Source: Portulaca oleracea (lineage: Eukaryota; Streptophyta; Magnoliopsida; Caryophyllales; Portulacaceae). From it: a stretch of DNA of 64,000 nt. The position numbers and the translations under genes were made by a program. The first letter of the stretch is position 1. Every line of letters starts with the position of its first letter. Below are positions 24,339-34,803 of the stretch, piece after piece. The notes under the pieces are model-generated. The model saw only the letters and a list, made by a program, of their open reading frames with translations, ran no database searches and was not told the DNA's origin. The DNA lies in contig CM055891.1 in assembly GCA_029582165.1 (NCBI GenBank), positions 32,156,832-32,220,831 on the forward strand, in the 5' to 3' direction.

Positions 24339-25925
24339 GCTTGCAATCCGGGCTTGTCCGAATTTCCAAATCGAACTCTTGGAGTAATAACACCCAATGA
24401 ATGAGCCGAGGTTTAGAGTCCGACTTCTTCATGAGGTGTCGAATGGCGGCATGATCGATGAACACAATCACCTTGGAGTTGATCAAATATGGTCGAAACT
24501 TCTCAAGGCGAAACGACCGCCAAGAACTCCTTCTCCGCGTGGTGGCGTAGTTGACTTGAGCCTCATCCAGAGTTCGGCTCGCATAGTAGATGGCGAAAGG
24601 CTTGCCATCTCTTCTTTGCCCTAAAATGCCCCCAATGCGTAATCACCGCATCACACATCACTTCAAACGCAGAACTCCAACTCGGGCTTGCATAATAGGT
24701 GCGAGACTAAAGCTTTTTCAACCTGTTGAAAGCACTCAAGCAAACATCATCAAATTCAAAAGGCACATCTTTGACAAGCAATCGGGTGAGAGGTCTAGCA
24801 ATTTCCGAAAAATCTTTTATGAACCGTCGGTAGAAACCAACGTGTCCAAGAAAACTCCTAACACCCTTAAAGGTTGGAGGTGGTAATTTTTAACCACCTC
24901 AACCTTTGCTTTGTCAACCTCAATGCCTTTGTTTGACACAACATGACCAAGGACTACACCTCTTGTACCATGAAATGACACTTCTCCCAATTCAAAACCA
25001 AATTCACTTCTTCACATCGAGACAACACTTTAGCAATATTTCTTAAACAATGATAAAAAGAATTGCCATAGACTGAAAAATCATCCATAAACACCTCCAT
25101 AATGTCCTCAATAAAATCAGAGAAAATAGCCATCAAGCATCGTTGAAAAGTAGCGGTGCATTACACAACCCAAAATGGCATTCTCCTATAGGAAAATGTA
25201 CCGTAAGGACATGTAAAGGTGGTCTTTTACTGATCACTAGGGTGGATAGGGATTTGGAAAAACCCGGAATACCCATCTAGATAACAAAAGAATGAATTAT
25301 TCGCGATCTTCAAGCATTTGGTCAATGAAGGGAGAGGGAAATGGTCTTTACGGTGGCATCATTCAACTCATGAATCAATACACATCCTCCACCCCAGATG
25401 ATCCGGTAGGAATCAACTCATTGTTCTCATTTTTCACCAGTCATCCCCTTTCTTAGGCACAACATGCACCGGGCTCACCCACTCACTATCAGAAATAGGG
25501 TAGATAATCCCAGCATCAAGTAATTTCAAGACCTCTTTTTTCACCACCTCTTTCATGTTAGGGTTTAACCTTCTTTGACTTTGAATGATGGGTTTATAAT
25601 CATCTTTCATCAAAATCCTATGCATGCAAAATGAGGGACTAATTCCTTTAAGGTCATCTATGGTATAGCCAATGGCCTTACGATGCGACCTAAGGACTCT
25701 CAACAATGAATCAATCTCAGCATCATTCAAGTTTGCATTCACAATCACAGGATAAGAGGAATCGGGGCCAAGAAATTCATACCTTAGGGAAGAAGGAGAG
25801 GTTTCGCCTACCTTTGGTGCTTCCTTCTCGCTCAAAGCTTGCTTACTTTTGCTTTCAACCTCTAGTGCCTCCACGCTTTCCAAAGATTGGTGGAACTTCC
25901 GGGATGCTGCAAGAGCTTCACACAA
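24283..25925 (-). pseudogene. Athila-like reverse transcriptase and RNase H, frameshifted
   Basis: The start of the reverse transcriptase is clear (EVLKLLDAGIIYPISDSEWVSP, VHVVPKKGDD, about 25560-25434). The catalytic motif is VFMDDFSVYG at about 25090 (FMDD form), then a thumb/connection region with GHVGFYRRFIKDFS near 24800. RNase H follows, with [15 protein letters not shown] and [13 protein letters not shown] (24486-24283). Several small frameshifts separate the pieces. Confidence 0.88.
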
Positions 25926-27122
25926 TGGGCAACCTCGGATCGTGATCCGGTTTTCTTGTTAGACAACAAACAAAGCTCAAGAGGATCGTGAGAACGAATG
26001 TTAGTGCTATCTTCCCTAAGAATGGAATCAATGATACCCACTCTAAAACAATCATCAGAAAATGCGGGGAATTTAGCAACTTCAAACAAATTAAACTCAG
26101 TTTTCTCACCTCCTATACTAAAGGACATCCTACCATTTTTCACATCAATGCAACACCCAGCCGTAGCCATGAAAGGTCTACCAAGAATAATGGGGGTACG
26201 GGTGTCTTCCTCCATCTCTAGGATAACAAAGTCAACAGGAACAAAGAAGCTACCCAACTTAATAGGGACATCCTCTAAAATTCCTATGGGAAATTTGACC
26301 GATCGATCGGCCAACTGGAGGGAAATGGTAGTGGGCTTTAGTTCACCCATACCAAGCTTTTGGGACAAAGAGAGGGGCATAAGACTCACACTAGAACCAA
26401 GATCACATAATGCACGGTCTATGGAAATCTTTCCAACTTCACAAGGAATGGTGAAGCTACCGGGATCCTTAAGCTTCGGGGGAAGCTTATTTTGGAGCAC
26501 AGCACTACAATGTCAATGCCACTGTCTCATGCTCTTCCAACTTCCTCTTGTTTGTCAAAATTTCCTTCAAAAATTTAGCGTAGGAAGGCATTTGAGACAG
26601 GGCATCGGTGAATGGAATGTTAATATGAAGTTTCTTGAGGACCTCCAAGAACTTCCCGAATTGCTTATCACTTTTAGCCTTAGCCAATCTTTGAGGGAAA
26701 GGCAAGGGTGGAGTGTAAACTCTTTGGGGAACTCTTGTTGCATCCTTAGAAACTTCTTTCTCAACTTGCACATCAACATCAATCACAGGTTCTTTAGGAG
26801 GCACATTTACCTCTTCATGCACATCATTACTCACATCAGCATTCACATCATTCACAACATTCTCAACATCAACTACATTCTCAGCAACATCATCATCATG
26901 CACATCAACAACAACATGCTCATCACACACACCCCTAGGCCCCGCCAATTGCGTTCCGCTTCTTAAGGTTATGGCATTGCATTGATCCTTTGGGTTCGCA
27001 ACAGGTTGGCTAGGGAGCTTTCCTGGAGGAGTGGTGGAAGTACTAGCCTGACTAGCAATCTGAGATTCAAGCATTTTGTGAGTGGCCAATCGGTCAACTC
27101 TATCAACTATGTTAATAGTCAC
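25862..27122 (-). pseudogene. Athila-like gag-pol linker and aspartic protease
   Basis: The upstream half contains CNAITLRSGTQL (about 26970), a conserved Athila linker motif, followed by an Asp/Val-rich stretch and FPQRLAKAKSDKQFGKFLEV. The protease half (26500-25862) has ALCDLGSSVSLMPLSL, with the catalytic Asp in the DLGSS form used by Athila, then ILGRPFMATAGCCIDVKNGRMSF. A frame change separates the halves near 26505. Confidence 0.85.
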
Positions 27123-27134
27123 TTCTTGTTGAAT

Positions 27135-28221
27135 TTAGGACACAACCATACGTTCCACCAATGCCTTCCAGTCAGGCTCTTGGGTTTGTCGAGGCTGGGG
27201 TTGGGCTTGTTGTCTTTGGAAACCAGGTGGTCTTTGGGTCTGTTGTTGTTGGTGCGGTCCCGTGGGATTGTTATTCCGATAGGAAAAATTAGGATGAGAT
27301 CTAAATCCCGGGTTGTAGACATTAGAGTATGGGTCAAAGTTCTGTCTTGGGTTTCCAATGTAATTGGTCTGGTCCGAGGTCTCGGGACTAGCTAACCCAA
27401 CAGGACAAAACAAGGTCTCATGCTCAAATGAATTACAAGAAGCACACGGTAGGGGAGGATTGGAATTTACATGCAAACGGTCTATCTTCTGAGTCACAGC
27501 ATCTATTTTAGCAGTCAAAACAGAAATGGCATCGACATCATACTTACCTCCCGTTCTCGAGGAACGGGGCTTGGACCATTGGTGACTGTTGGACGCCATT
27601 TGCTCGATCAAAGAATAGAGGTCATCGACCGCTTTGTTCATGATGTTCCCCCCAGCTGCTGCAAGAATCATCGCCCTCAACTGATCATCCACTCCATTGT
27701 AGAAGGCATGGATGGGCACCCGGCTCAAGACCATGATGTGGACACCGCCGAAGTAGATCCTTGAACCGCTCCCAAGCCTCGCATGTGTTCTCATCCGCTC
27801 TTGGACGAAGGTGGATATTTGTCATGGAGGCTTGTCAGCTTACTTGGCGGGAAATATTTGTTAAGAAATGCGCTCGCCATCTGATCAAAAGTGGTGATGG
27901 AGTTCGGCGGAAGAGAGTCTAGCCACTCCCATGCTCGATCCTCCAAGGAAAACGGAAACAATCGCACAGTTTGATTGCATCCGGTGAAGCCCCGTTCGCC
28001 TTGAACGTATCGCACGCCTGGCGAAAGATACGGAGGTGTCGGTTGGGGTCCTCACTAGGGTGACCACGAAATGGCGAAGCTTTGACCAGATTAATCAAGG
28101 AATTCTTCAGCTCAAAATCATTGTTGGCGATGTTGGGAGGGTTGATGGCCGTGGGAGGATCTGTAACATTTGGGGCCATGTATTGTTCCAATGTCTTTGA
28201 TTGTGCTTCTCTACCGGCCAT
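27135..28221 (-). pseudogene. Athila-like gag, frameshifted
   Basis: Starts MAGREAQSKTLEQYMAPN at 28221. The gag domain reads RGHPSEDPNRHLRIFRQAC, then after a frameshift FPFSLEDRAWEWLDSLPP and AFLNKYFPPSK, then DQLRAMILAAAGG and DDLYSLIEQMASNSHQW. A zinc-knuckle-like CASCNSFEHETLFCPV lies near 27420, followed by a Gln/Pro-rich tail. Two frameshifts (near 28000 and 27800) break it. Confidence 0.88.
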
Positions 28222-28497
28222 TTTCGATTGTGATGCAGACTCCTCTTCTTGCTTCTTGCTAGCTTTCTCTGTTCGCAGCCTCTTTCTCCGAGAACGGAAA
28301 GTGCGTTCAATCTCAGGATCGAACTCAAATTCCGGAGATTTTTGCGTACACCAAGAGTACCTAGCAAAACAAGAAATGAGACACAATCAATCACAAGTAA
28401 AGGAAAGAAAAAGGAAGAAAATGAAAATAAAAATAAAAATAAAAAAAACAGCTTAGTCAATCTAAGAGTCTTCGCTTAATGGCTACTAGGGACAAAG

Positions 28498-28515
28498 TCC
28501 CCGGCAACGGCGCCA
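28498..28515 (-). promoter_or_regulatory. Primer-binding site, tRNA-Asp
   Basis: On the plus strand TCCCCGGCAACGGCGCCA equals the 3' end of plant tRNA-Asp(GTC), so the minus strand is its primer site. Six bases separate it from the 5' LTR at 28522. A tRNA-Asp site is characteristic of Athila. Confidence 0.92.
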
Positions 28516-28521
28516 AAAACT

Positions 28522-29829
28522 TGACAGGGCCGCAAGCGCATGGGTACTATTGTAGAAATGTCAAAGTCGATCCCACAGGGACTTGGTCTAGTAACTCAGT
28601 GAACTATCCCTCTACTTGATTGCTAAGCCAATCGGGTTGATGAATTGTTTATGACTTCTAATGAACTAACTAAAACTAAAGTGGACTAGAAAGGATTAAC
28701 TCGAGGTAATTCGATGGATGAAGACTTCTAGGGTTTTACTCACCTAACAACAGGGTCCAAAGCCGATTAAAGCAAGCACAAGAAAATAACTCAAACGAAT
28801 CAAGAATCGATAACCTCTAAATTCTATCGCCCTTTCGATGCTAAATAGAATTATCCTGACTAACCTAATCAACAACTTTCGTCTGCTTTTCAGGTTAAAC
28901 AGAATTGAAGGTCTAAGCAAGGTCGGGTTATCTAATGATTCCCTAGTCTACTACTCCTTTTTCAACTTTCGTAGGCCTAGGTAGAAGGGTTGGTGGTCAA
29001 ATTCCCCTAATTCACCTTTCGGTACTTCTTAGGTTAATTTCTGAATTACAAACATCCAAGGCCTTAAGAACATTCGTAAGCAAGAAAAACGCAACCTTCT
29101 ATTGATTCAATTGAGAATTCAAGTACAAACTAAAACATTTCTAATCAAACTCCATATTGATGGTTCATAAAACCCTGGAAAGAATGAAATCTACTCACAA
29201 GTATTCATTGAAAACAAGAAATACGTTCTAAACATGGTAATCAAATCTAGAATTAAGGAAGAGAAAGTGAGAAGAGTAAAGCAAACACTAGGGAGAAATT
29301 CGTAGGATTCTCTCAAGAACTTCACAAGAGTGTTGCGTGCTTCTTCTCGAATTCCCAATCTTCAATGCCTTCGAATTGATTCTTGATGAATGGTCGGTGT
29401 TTTTGGTGAAGAATTCCTCTCTAAAATTCTCTCTTTTCTGCCCAGAATAAGTGATAACCGCTTTCCCCCTCTTTTCCCCGGTTATCTCCGCAACAATAAC
29501 TGCCGCAGCGAGAAAACAGCTCCAACCACGGTCCGTGGCTGTCACCACGGGCAGCCCGTGGTTGGCTCTAGTTCGTTGTTTTCTACTCGTTTCTTGCTGA
29601 AATTTTTACCACGGTCCTATCAACAGTAGTTGATGCCCGTGGTACCCTTGGCCTTACCAAATTTGCTCCAAAAATCACCTTTTTAGCCCTAAACCTGAAA
29701 ATAAATGCCAAAAACGCAAAGACCAAGTGTAAATAGAGAAATAGGGAAGATTAACACCTTTTTAGCCAAAAATCACCATGATTATGCTTCTAAAATACCT
29801 AAAAATAAGTGCAAATAATGCACTTATCA
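28522..29829 (-). repeat. 5' LTR of the Athila-like element
   Basis: 1308 bp, TGACAGGG to TTATCA. It holds two strong hairpins: 29522-29565 (outer stem CCAACCACGG/CCGTGGTTGG; alternative inner stem CCACGGG/CCCGTGG) and 29607-29644 (TACCACGG/CCGTGGTA around ATCAAC-AGTA-GTTGAT). Confidence 0.93.
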
Positions 29830-30688
29830 CACTTATTTGTGAGTTGTGTTTTTGCACAACAGATATGGAAGAGAATTATGGATGCACTGGGATGTACAAT
29901 CCAGACTACACCAACATTGACAGATTTTTTCAAGGCTTGGATGGATTCAACATTCACCAATAAGTTGAGAAGAAGGCTATGGATTGCATCCATATTTGCA
30001 ACCTTGTGGACGATATGGAAACACAGAAATGAAGTAGTATTTGATGAGCAGCAGCCAAATTTGGATCTGGTGGAGGAATTAATAAGGAGGAGGGTTGCCT
30101 TATGGGCATCAACTTGGAAGGGCGGAATTCCATACTCAGTGGATACTTTGGCAAGGCAATTTTATGAAATACCCAAATTGTTTGATTGAGACAAGAAACA
30201 AGGAACAAGGAGCAAGCATGGAGGATGGATATGGAAGAAAGTTACGTGCAGTAGAAAGAGGAAGATGACGATTTGTGGAGGCTATGTGATTCTATTTTCT
30301 GATCTTTGAAGTGTAGTAGGGTATAATTGTAAGACTTGGATTATTGTTTTTTTAGTTGGGTTGGCAATTCAGTTGGGCCAATTTTCAATTATGGCCTGGC
30401 TGGGACAGACTTTGGCTGCCCATCGTGGCTTTGTTGTGCCCATTTGGCACTGGGTAATGAAGTGGGCTAATGCCCTGCAAAGTTCGAAAAAAAAAAGTAC
30501 AAATTCCTTCTATATTTAAATAATAGTTCTAGCATATGTTTTGTAAAATAAAACAATAAAAATCCTAACAATTATAGTATCACTCCTTCAACCGAATAAT
30601 AAAAAAAGTAATGGAAACAATACTTTCAATTACATCGAAAAACAACAAAAATAAGACAAAATAACACATGCAATAAATCTAACTTTTA

Positions 30689-30692
<4 letters not shown>

Positions 30693-30768
<76 letters not shown>
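30693..30768. repeat. (TA)38 microsatellite
   Basis: An uninterrupted run of 38 TA units, 76 bp. Its length is probably variable between individuals and error-prone in assembly. Confidence 0.98.
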
Positions 30769-30769
<1 letters not shown>

Positions 30770-31239
30770 TTCTCCACTAACTTGCCTATCTTGAACTTCT
30801 ATCATAACCTAATTTAACATTTCCTATTTGAACATATACGAATACCTCTTGTACGATAAATGATAAAATTTTTATGATATTGATTCATAAAAAGAAGAAA
30901 AAAAGGAGCACACGCAACCAAAATAATGATGAATCTAATAATTTGGATAGCAAAATGATACAAATAATTACAGACTAAAAAAGAATTGAAATTTGACTAA
31001 AGTAGTATTGGAAACAACGGTTAATTTACCGAATTACTCATTGAGTTATTTTATAAAACTATTATTATAAGATTTATGATAGAAAATACTTTCAACTAAA
31101 ACATAATTTATTAAGTCTGCTAATATCACAAAATTTGGATAATATGGGTAGTTAATGTAGAACAATATAAGTAGGAAAATGTACATAATTAATCGTTTTA
31201 GAAGTAGAAAAATTATGTGAATATACGTCAAAAAGTAAT

Positions 31240-31330
31240 TAAAATTTGGTGGGAGTACATACTCAAACTCGAACCTAAGACCTAATGTGTCTAAGGCCTT
31301 ATTCTTAACTACTAAGTCAAGACCTCATTC
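31240..31330 (-). repeat. tRNA-derived SINE-like segment
   Basis: The minus strand reads like a RNA polymerase III promoter: an A-box-like TTAGTAGTTAAGA, then about 30 bp on a B-box-like GGTTCGAGTTT, followed by GAGTATGTACTCCC. No poly-A or target duplication was established. Confidence 0.5.
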
Positions 31331-31930
31331 AATATTAATTAATTAACTAATTAAATACTTAAGAATCCAACTTTCAAAATTTGTGAATAATTAAAAGATA
31401 TAAATATTTGAAGTACAATTTTTTTTATAATAAATCTAATGGTAGTCGTTCTGTGAGATAGAATATTAAATATTGAAAAATATAAAATCAAAATTTCAAA
31501 AATATATTTAGTATGTTTTTGAAAAATACAAGATTACAATTCTACAAAAGTACTTTTTACTTAACATTTAATAATAGTAGTATCATAAAATAGAATATTG
31601 TATAAGCAGAATGCCAACTGAATATATCAACCAACTTATACAACTTAAGTTTCTTATATAACAGGAAAATCAAAAAGTTAACAACCATGTTAAAGTGCTA
31701 GGTTATCCTTTTTTCTTAGTAGTTTCCATGAATTTTAAATGGTGTGAATTGAAATGTTAAAAACAAACTAGACACTCATGTCATTTTCTACCGCATTCTT
31801 TGTTTGGCAAAATAAATTAATGTAAACCTGTGCAAATTTTAGGTTACTCCTGTTAAATATTGAACAAAGAAAGGGAAAACCTATTTACAAAAAAAAAAAC
31901 TATTGAAAAATGACAAATAAGGAAAAATAA

Positions 31931-31962
31931 TCTGTGCATAGCACGGGCAAAAAAAAAACTAG
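31931..31962 (+). other. Helitron-type 3' terminus
   Basis: A small hairpin GTGC-ATA-GCAC is followed by GGGC, a run of A and CTAG before T. A short hairpin 10-15 bases ahead of CTAG(T) is the hallmark of Helitron 3' ends. The partner 5' end may be near 11892. Confidence 0.45.
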
Positions 31963-32164
31963 TTAAAAAATTAAATGATAATACATTTTGGTCAATTAAA
32001 TACACCACACGGATGTCACATGAGATAAGTATGTATATTTTTATCTTAAATGGTGTTAAAAGGAAGTCAAATGCTACTCAAGTTCTCCATAAATAGAGAC
32101 CTTTAATCATGTTTTATTTGGGCGAAGTTTTTGTAAATCCTAGAAGATTCACATATCATCAATC

Positions 32165-32300
32165 ACTTTTTGACTGAGTAACAAAAGGTCCACCTTTTAT
32201 TTATGTTGTCCAGGGTTCGAATCCTGGGTGAGACATTTTTTCCGTATACCGTATACGGAGAATATTGTGGGTAGGAGTTACTTATTTGTTGATTTTGTAA
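32165..32300 (+). repeat. SINE-like copy with B box
   Basis: Contains GGTTCGAATCC (32214-32224) followed by TGGGTGAGACATTTTTTCC and TGTGGGTAGGAG, shared with a second copy at about 40690-40905. The B box points to a tRNA-derived SINE. Confidence 0.5.
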
Positions 32301-32792
32301 CATACATGTCAAAATTGTATCCAATTCAATATCGTTTCAAATTAATACAAATATATTTATTTACTAATCTATTGCCTTTATTTAGTTTAGACATAAAATT
32401 TGTGTTTACAATTAGACAATAATGCACTTAAAGCGGTTTCGGCGCTAGCAGGTTCGGTGATGGTTCTACGCCACACAAAAGATTAAAATCTTAATTGCAC
32501 TAATGTCATATCAGCACGTACAACAACATTTTATTAATATTTTATGTACATATATTGTATAATAATTTTTTTCGCGTATTGTTCATCTCAATAGCAGAAC
32601 TGACAACAATATTCTTTTATGTACTTCGAGTCCATAAATATTAACTTAACAATTATTAATATTTTTATAAATTTACATGTGATTGTTACACGCAAAAAAG
32701 AAAAAAAAAAGTTTTACCAAGCGCGTCACGTGTCAACTCACAAGATACGTGTACACTAAAGTTATTTATATGTATATAGGATGAAAGAGTAC

Positions 32793-33055
32793 TGTTTATT
32801 TCTTAGATATTGATAAAAAAACTTTTAAACCGTTTATTTCTTACATATTGATAAAAAAACTTTTAAACCGTTTATTTCTAAACACGAACAACAACACAAA
32901 TTCTTATAAGGTAGTGGTGTTTTGTGTATAGGATGAAAAAGTTTGTTTATCTTTTACATATTGATAGAAAACTTTTAAATCCTTAATTTCTAAACACGAA
33001 CAATAACACGAATTCTTATAAGGTAATGGTGTTTTCTATATAAGACAAATTGACT
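32793..33055. repeat. Nested tandem duplications upstream of LLG copy 2
   Basis: A unit of about 45 bp (TTTATTTCTTACATATTGATAAAAAAACTTTTAAACCG) occurs about three times. A larger unit (TAAACACGAACAA, then TTCTTATAAGGTA, then GTGTTTT) occurs twice. LLG copy 1 has a single version of the larger unit at about 5870, so the duplications arose in copy 2 or were lost in copy 1. Confidence 0.8.
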
Positions 33056-33146
33056 ACATTTAAATTTCCTAAAATCTATAAGCATGACTCACATGAAAAA
33101 TGTCAGTGTTGCTGAGATGAGAAATTAAGACCGACATATATATATA

Positions 33147-33399
33147 CTCCCTCCGTCCCTAATTATAGGTCGTTTTGAAGGGTTTTGAGAGAACCAATGA
33201 GCTTGACAGTTTACTAGTAAATTGTGATTAAAATGGAAATTATGATTAAAATGTAATTAATGATATATTTAGTGTAGTGTTAGGAAATTAATTATTAGAT
33301 GTGAAATAAGAAGTTAGTTGTATTGGGAAGAGAAAAGCGACAAACATTTTGGAACAAAAAAAGTTAGTTAAAACGACTTATATTTAGGGACGGAGGGAG
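33147..33399. mobile_element. Stowaway-like MITE
   Basis: Terminal repeats CTCCCTCCGTCCCT and its complement AGGGACGGAGGGAG, flanked by TA on both sides (33145-33146, 33400-33401). 253 bp, non-coding. The ends match the Stowaway (Tc1/mariner) consensus. Confidence 0.93.
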
Positions 33400-33405
33400 T
33401 ATATA

Positions 33406-33654
33406 CTACCTCTGTCCCTGATTAATTGTCCAAAAAACTATTTTCACAAAACCAAGAAATATTGGGAATGAAACAAAAGATTTATACATTACAAAAAATG
33501 TCCTTGAAAATACTCTTGGAAAGATATAAAAAATGCATTTATTGGGGATAAAATGGGTATTATAGTTGTTGGAAATATAAAAGTTAGTTAATTAGACAAA
33601 TAAAAAGGGACGGAGAAATTAGTTAATAGGATAAATAAAAAGGGACGGAGGTAG
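33406..33654. mobile_element. Second Stowaway-like MITE
   Basis: Ends CTACCTCTGTCCCT and GGGACGGAGGTAG with TA target duplications (33404-33405, 33655-33656). Only 6 bp from the first MITE. Its right end is partly duplicated (GGGACGGAG occurs at about 33607 and 33642). Confidence 0.9.
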
Positions 33655-33937
33655 TATTTGTTAATTAAATATATTTCATACCAGTTAATTACATTCAATT
33701 CAAACTATTAATAATAATAAATATAAAATTTTAATCAAGTTAACTATTGAAAGTTACATGAGTTAGCTTATTGAATTTATTCGCGTAACTTATCAACAAT
33801 TAATTCCCATGTAATGCATATGTGTACACAAATTCTTTATATATTCTTCAACGATTGATCTAACATTCTCCACTATTCTTTATCACTTATAGCCTTATAG
33901 GTTTATAGCTAACTAAAATCGGAAAAAAAAATATTAT

Positions 33938-34803
33938 ATGATGGAGATGTCGAAGCGATCTTCACTACTTGTATTATTTGTGATTCTCGCACTCTTTTCC
34001 CCAATTTATTCTCTGACTTTTATTTCAGGTTCTTTTGATTTCTAACTCTCGATTTATGTTTATTTTGAATCATGGAAGTTTATCGTGAAAAATTAGTTAT
34101 TTTGTTATGCATACATATGGAAGCATGCATAGATGGCATGTGGTGAAATCTAAATCATTGATAGTGTTTTTTTTCTATGTGTACAGCTAAAGCCATGCAG
34201 ACTCATTTGTCTACAAGGCGCAATCTCCTTCAGGCTGAACCGCCTCTACGAGGTATATGTATCTCTGCACATTTTCTTTCTGAAAATTTATGGATATACG
34301 CCTACAAACATTATTAATTTCAAGTCAACTATAATCATTTTTGTTTAAATGTCAACTGTCACTATATTACTTGACCTAACCTCTTTATCATAACTCCGAA
34401 TATACGAGTTCCTGTAATGTTGATTTTTTCATTCTTATATATTTAATTTTCATTCTTTTTAACAAATTGAATTGGAAATAATTATTATGTTCTTTCACAA
34501 TGTACAGATTGTCCAGTGGATTTTGGAACGTTGGAATATGAAAAAATAATTGTAAGCAAGTGCAAGGCACCAGAGTATCCTATTGGTCCATGCTGCGATG
34601 CATTTAAAGAAATTGCATGCCCCTATGCTAATTTATTAAATGATTTGGGTAGCAACTGCGCTGATAATATGTGGCTCTATCTTCAACACTACTATCCAAT
34701 TGGATATGTCGTCCATAGTTGTCCTAAGAGTGAGCGTGGAATAGAATGCGATAATTACTCATCTCTTTCTCCTTCCCCCGCCCCCATCTCCCACGAAAAC
34801 TGA
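33938..34803 (+). CDS. LORELEI-like (LLG) eight-cysteine secreted protein, copy 2
   Basis: Three exons, 33938-34028, 34187-34252 and 34508-34803, with exactly the exon 1-3 lengths and phases of copy 1; 150 residues. It has a signal peptide (MMEMSKRSSLLVLFVILAL), RRNLLQAEPPLR in exon 2, and the eight-Cys domain (DCP, SKCKAPEYP, GPCCDAF, ACPY, LGSNC, HSC, IEC). Like copy 1 it ends without a hydrophobic GPI-attachment tail (SPSPAPISHEN). Family role: co-receptor for FERONIA-type kinases and RALF peptides; loss of the anchor would change where it acts. The promoter is contiguous but carries two MITEs and tandem repeats. No stop or frameshift. The two copies are clearly a tandem duplication. Confidence 0.9.

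Larger units (their letters stand above)
17226..29829 (-). mobile_element. Athila-like Ty3/gypsy LTR retrotransposon, degenerate
   Basis: A 12.6-kb element in minus orientation, flanked by perfect 5-bp target duplications CACTT (17221-17225 and 29830-29834) inside the LINE. The LTRs start TGACAGGGCCGCAAGCG and end TGCACTTATCA. The primer site matches tRNA-Asp, as in Athila elements. Order on the minus strand: 5' LTR, gag (28221-27135), linker and protease (27122-25862), reverse transcriptase/RNase H (25925-24283), integrase (24338-22984), a spacer with hairpin repeats, an Athila-type extra ORF (21733-20433), a 1.9-kb non-coding tail, 3' LTR. Every gene has frameshifts or stops, so movement would have required help in trans. 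Confidence 0.95.
13941..30187 (+). pseudogene. LINE ORF2: endonuclease, reverse transcriptase, zinc-binding domain
   Basis: One open frame runs through 13941-17225, is cut by the LTR element, and continues in frame from 29830+5 to the stop at 30187. The endonuclease/exonuclease/phosphatase domain lacks its extreme N-terminus (starts LRGLGTSDKKKYV) but shows VETKL, YAPNE, LMGDFNE and LSDHFP. Reverse transcriptase motifs are GFDGFNMK, LLKLDFEKAYDS, RQGDPLSPFLF and the catalytic LQFADDT. The C-terminal zf-RVT domain (LAPPRVEIMVW, CPMC) is split between CPMC and the continuation VDH/LFVSC. No RNase H domain. Apart from truncation and the insertion I see no stop or frameshift, which is striking for an interrupted copy. 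Confidence 0.92.
13941..30494 (+). mobile_element. 5'-truncated LINE, split by an Athila-like element
   Basis: The insertion is bounded by a 15-bp direct repeat AAGTACAAATTCCTT at 13926-13940 and 30495-30509. It ends in a poly-A run (30487-30496, partly shared with the repeat). Without the 12.6-kb LTR element and its duplicated CACTT it is about 3.95 kb. The 5' end is truncated inside the endonuclease domain, as is usual for LINEs. The 3' UTR is about 30190-30486. The first 13 codons of the long open frame that starts at 13903 are flanking DNA. Confidence 0.93.
30510..33146. other. AT-rich intergenic DNA with small repeats, no gene
   Basis: No protein-coding gene is supported. Listed separately: the TA microsatellite, two tRNA-derived SINE-like segments, a Helitron-type 3' end, and tandem repeats leading into the LLG copy 2 promoter. 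The rest (about 30780-31230, 31340-31925, 32310-32790) is plain AT-rich sequence. Confidence 0.6.
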
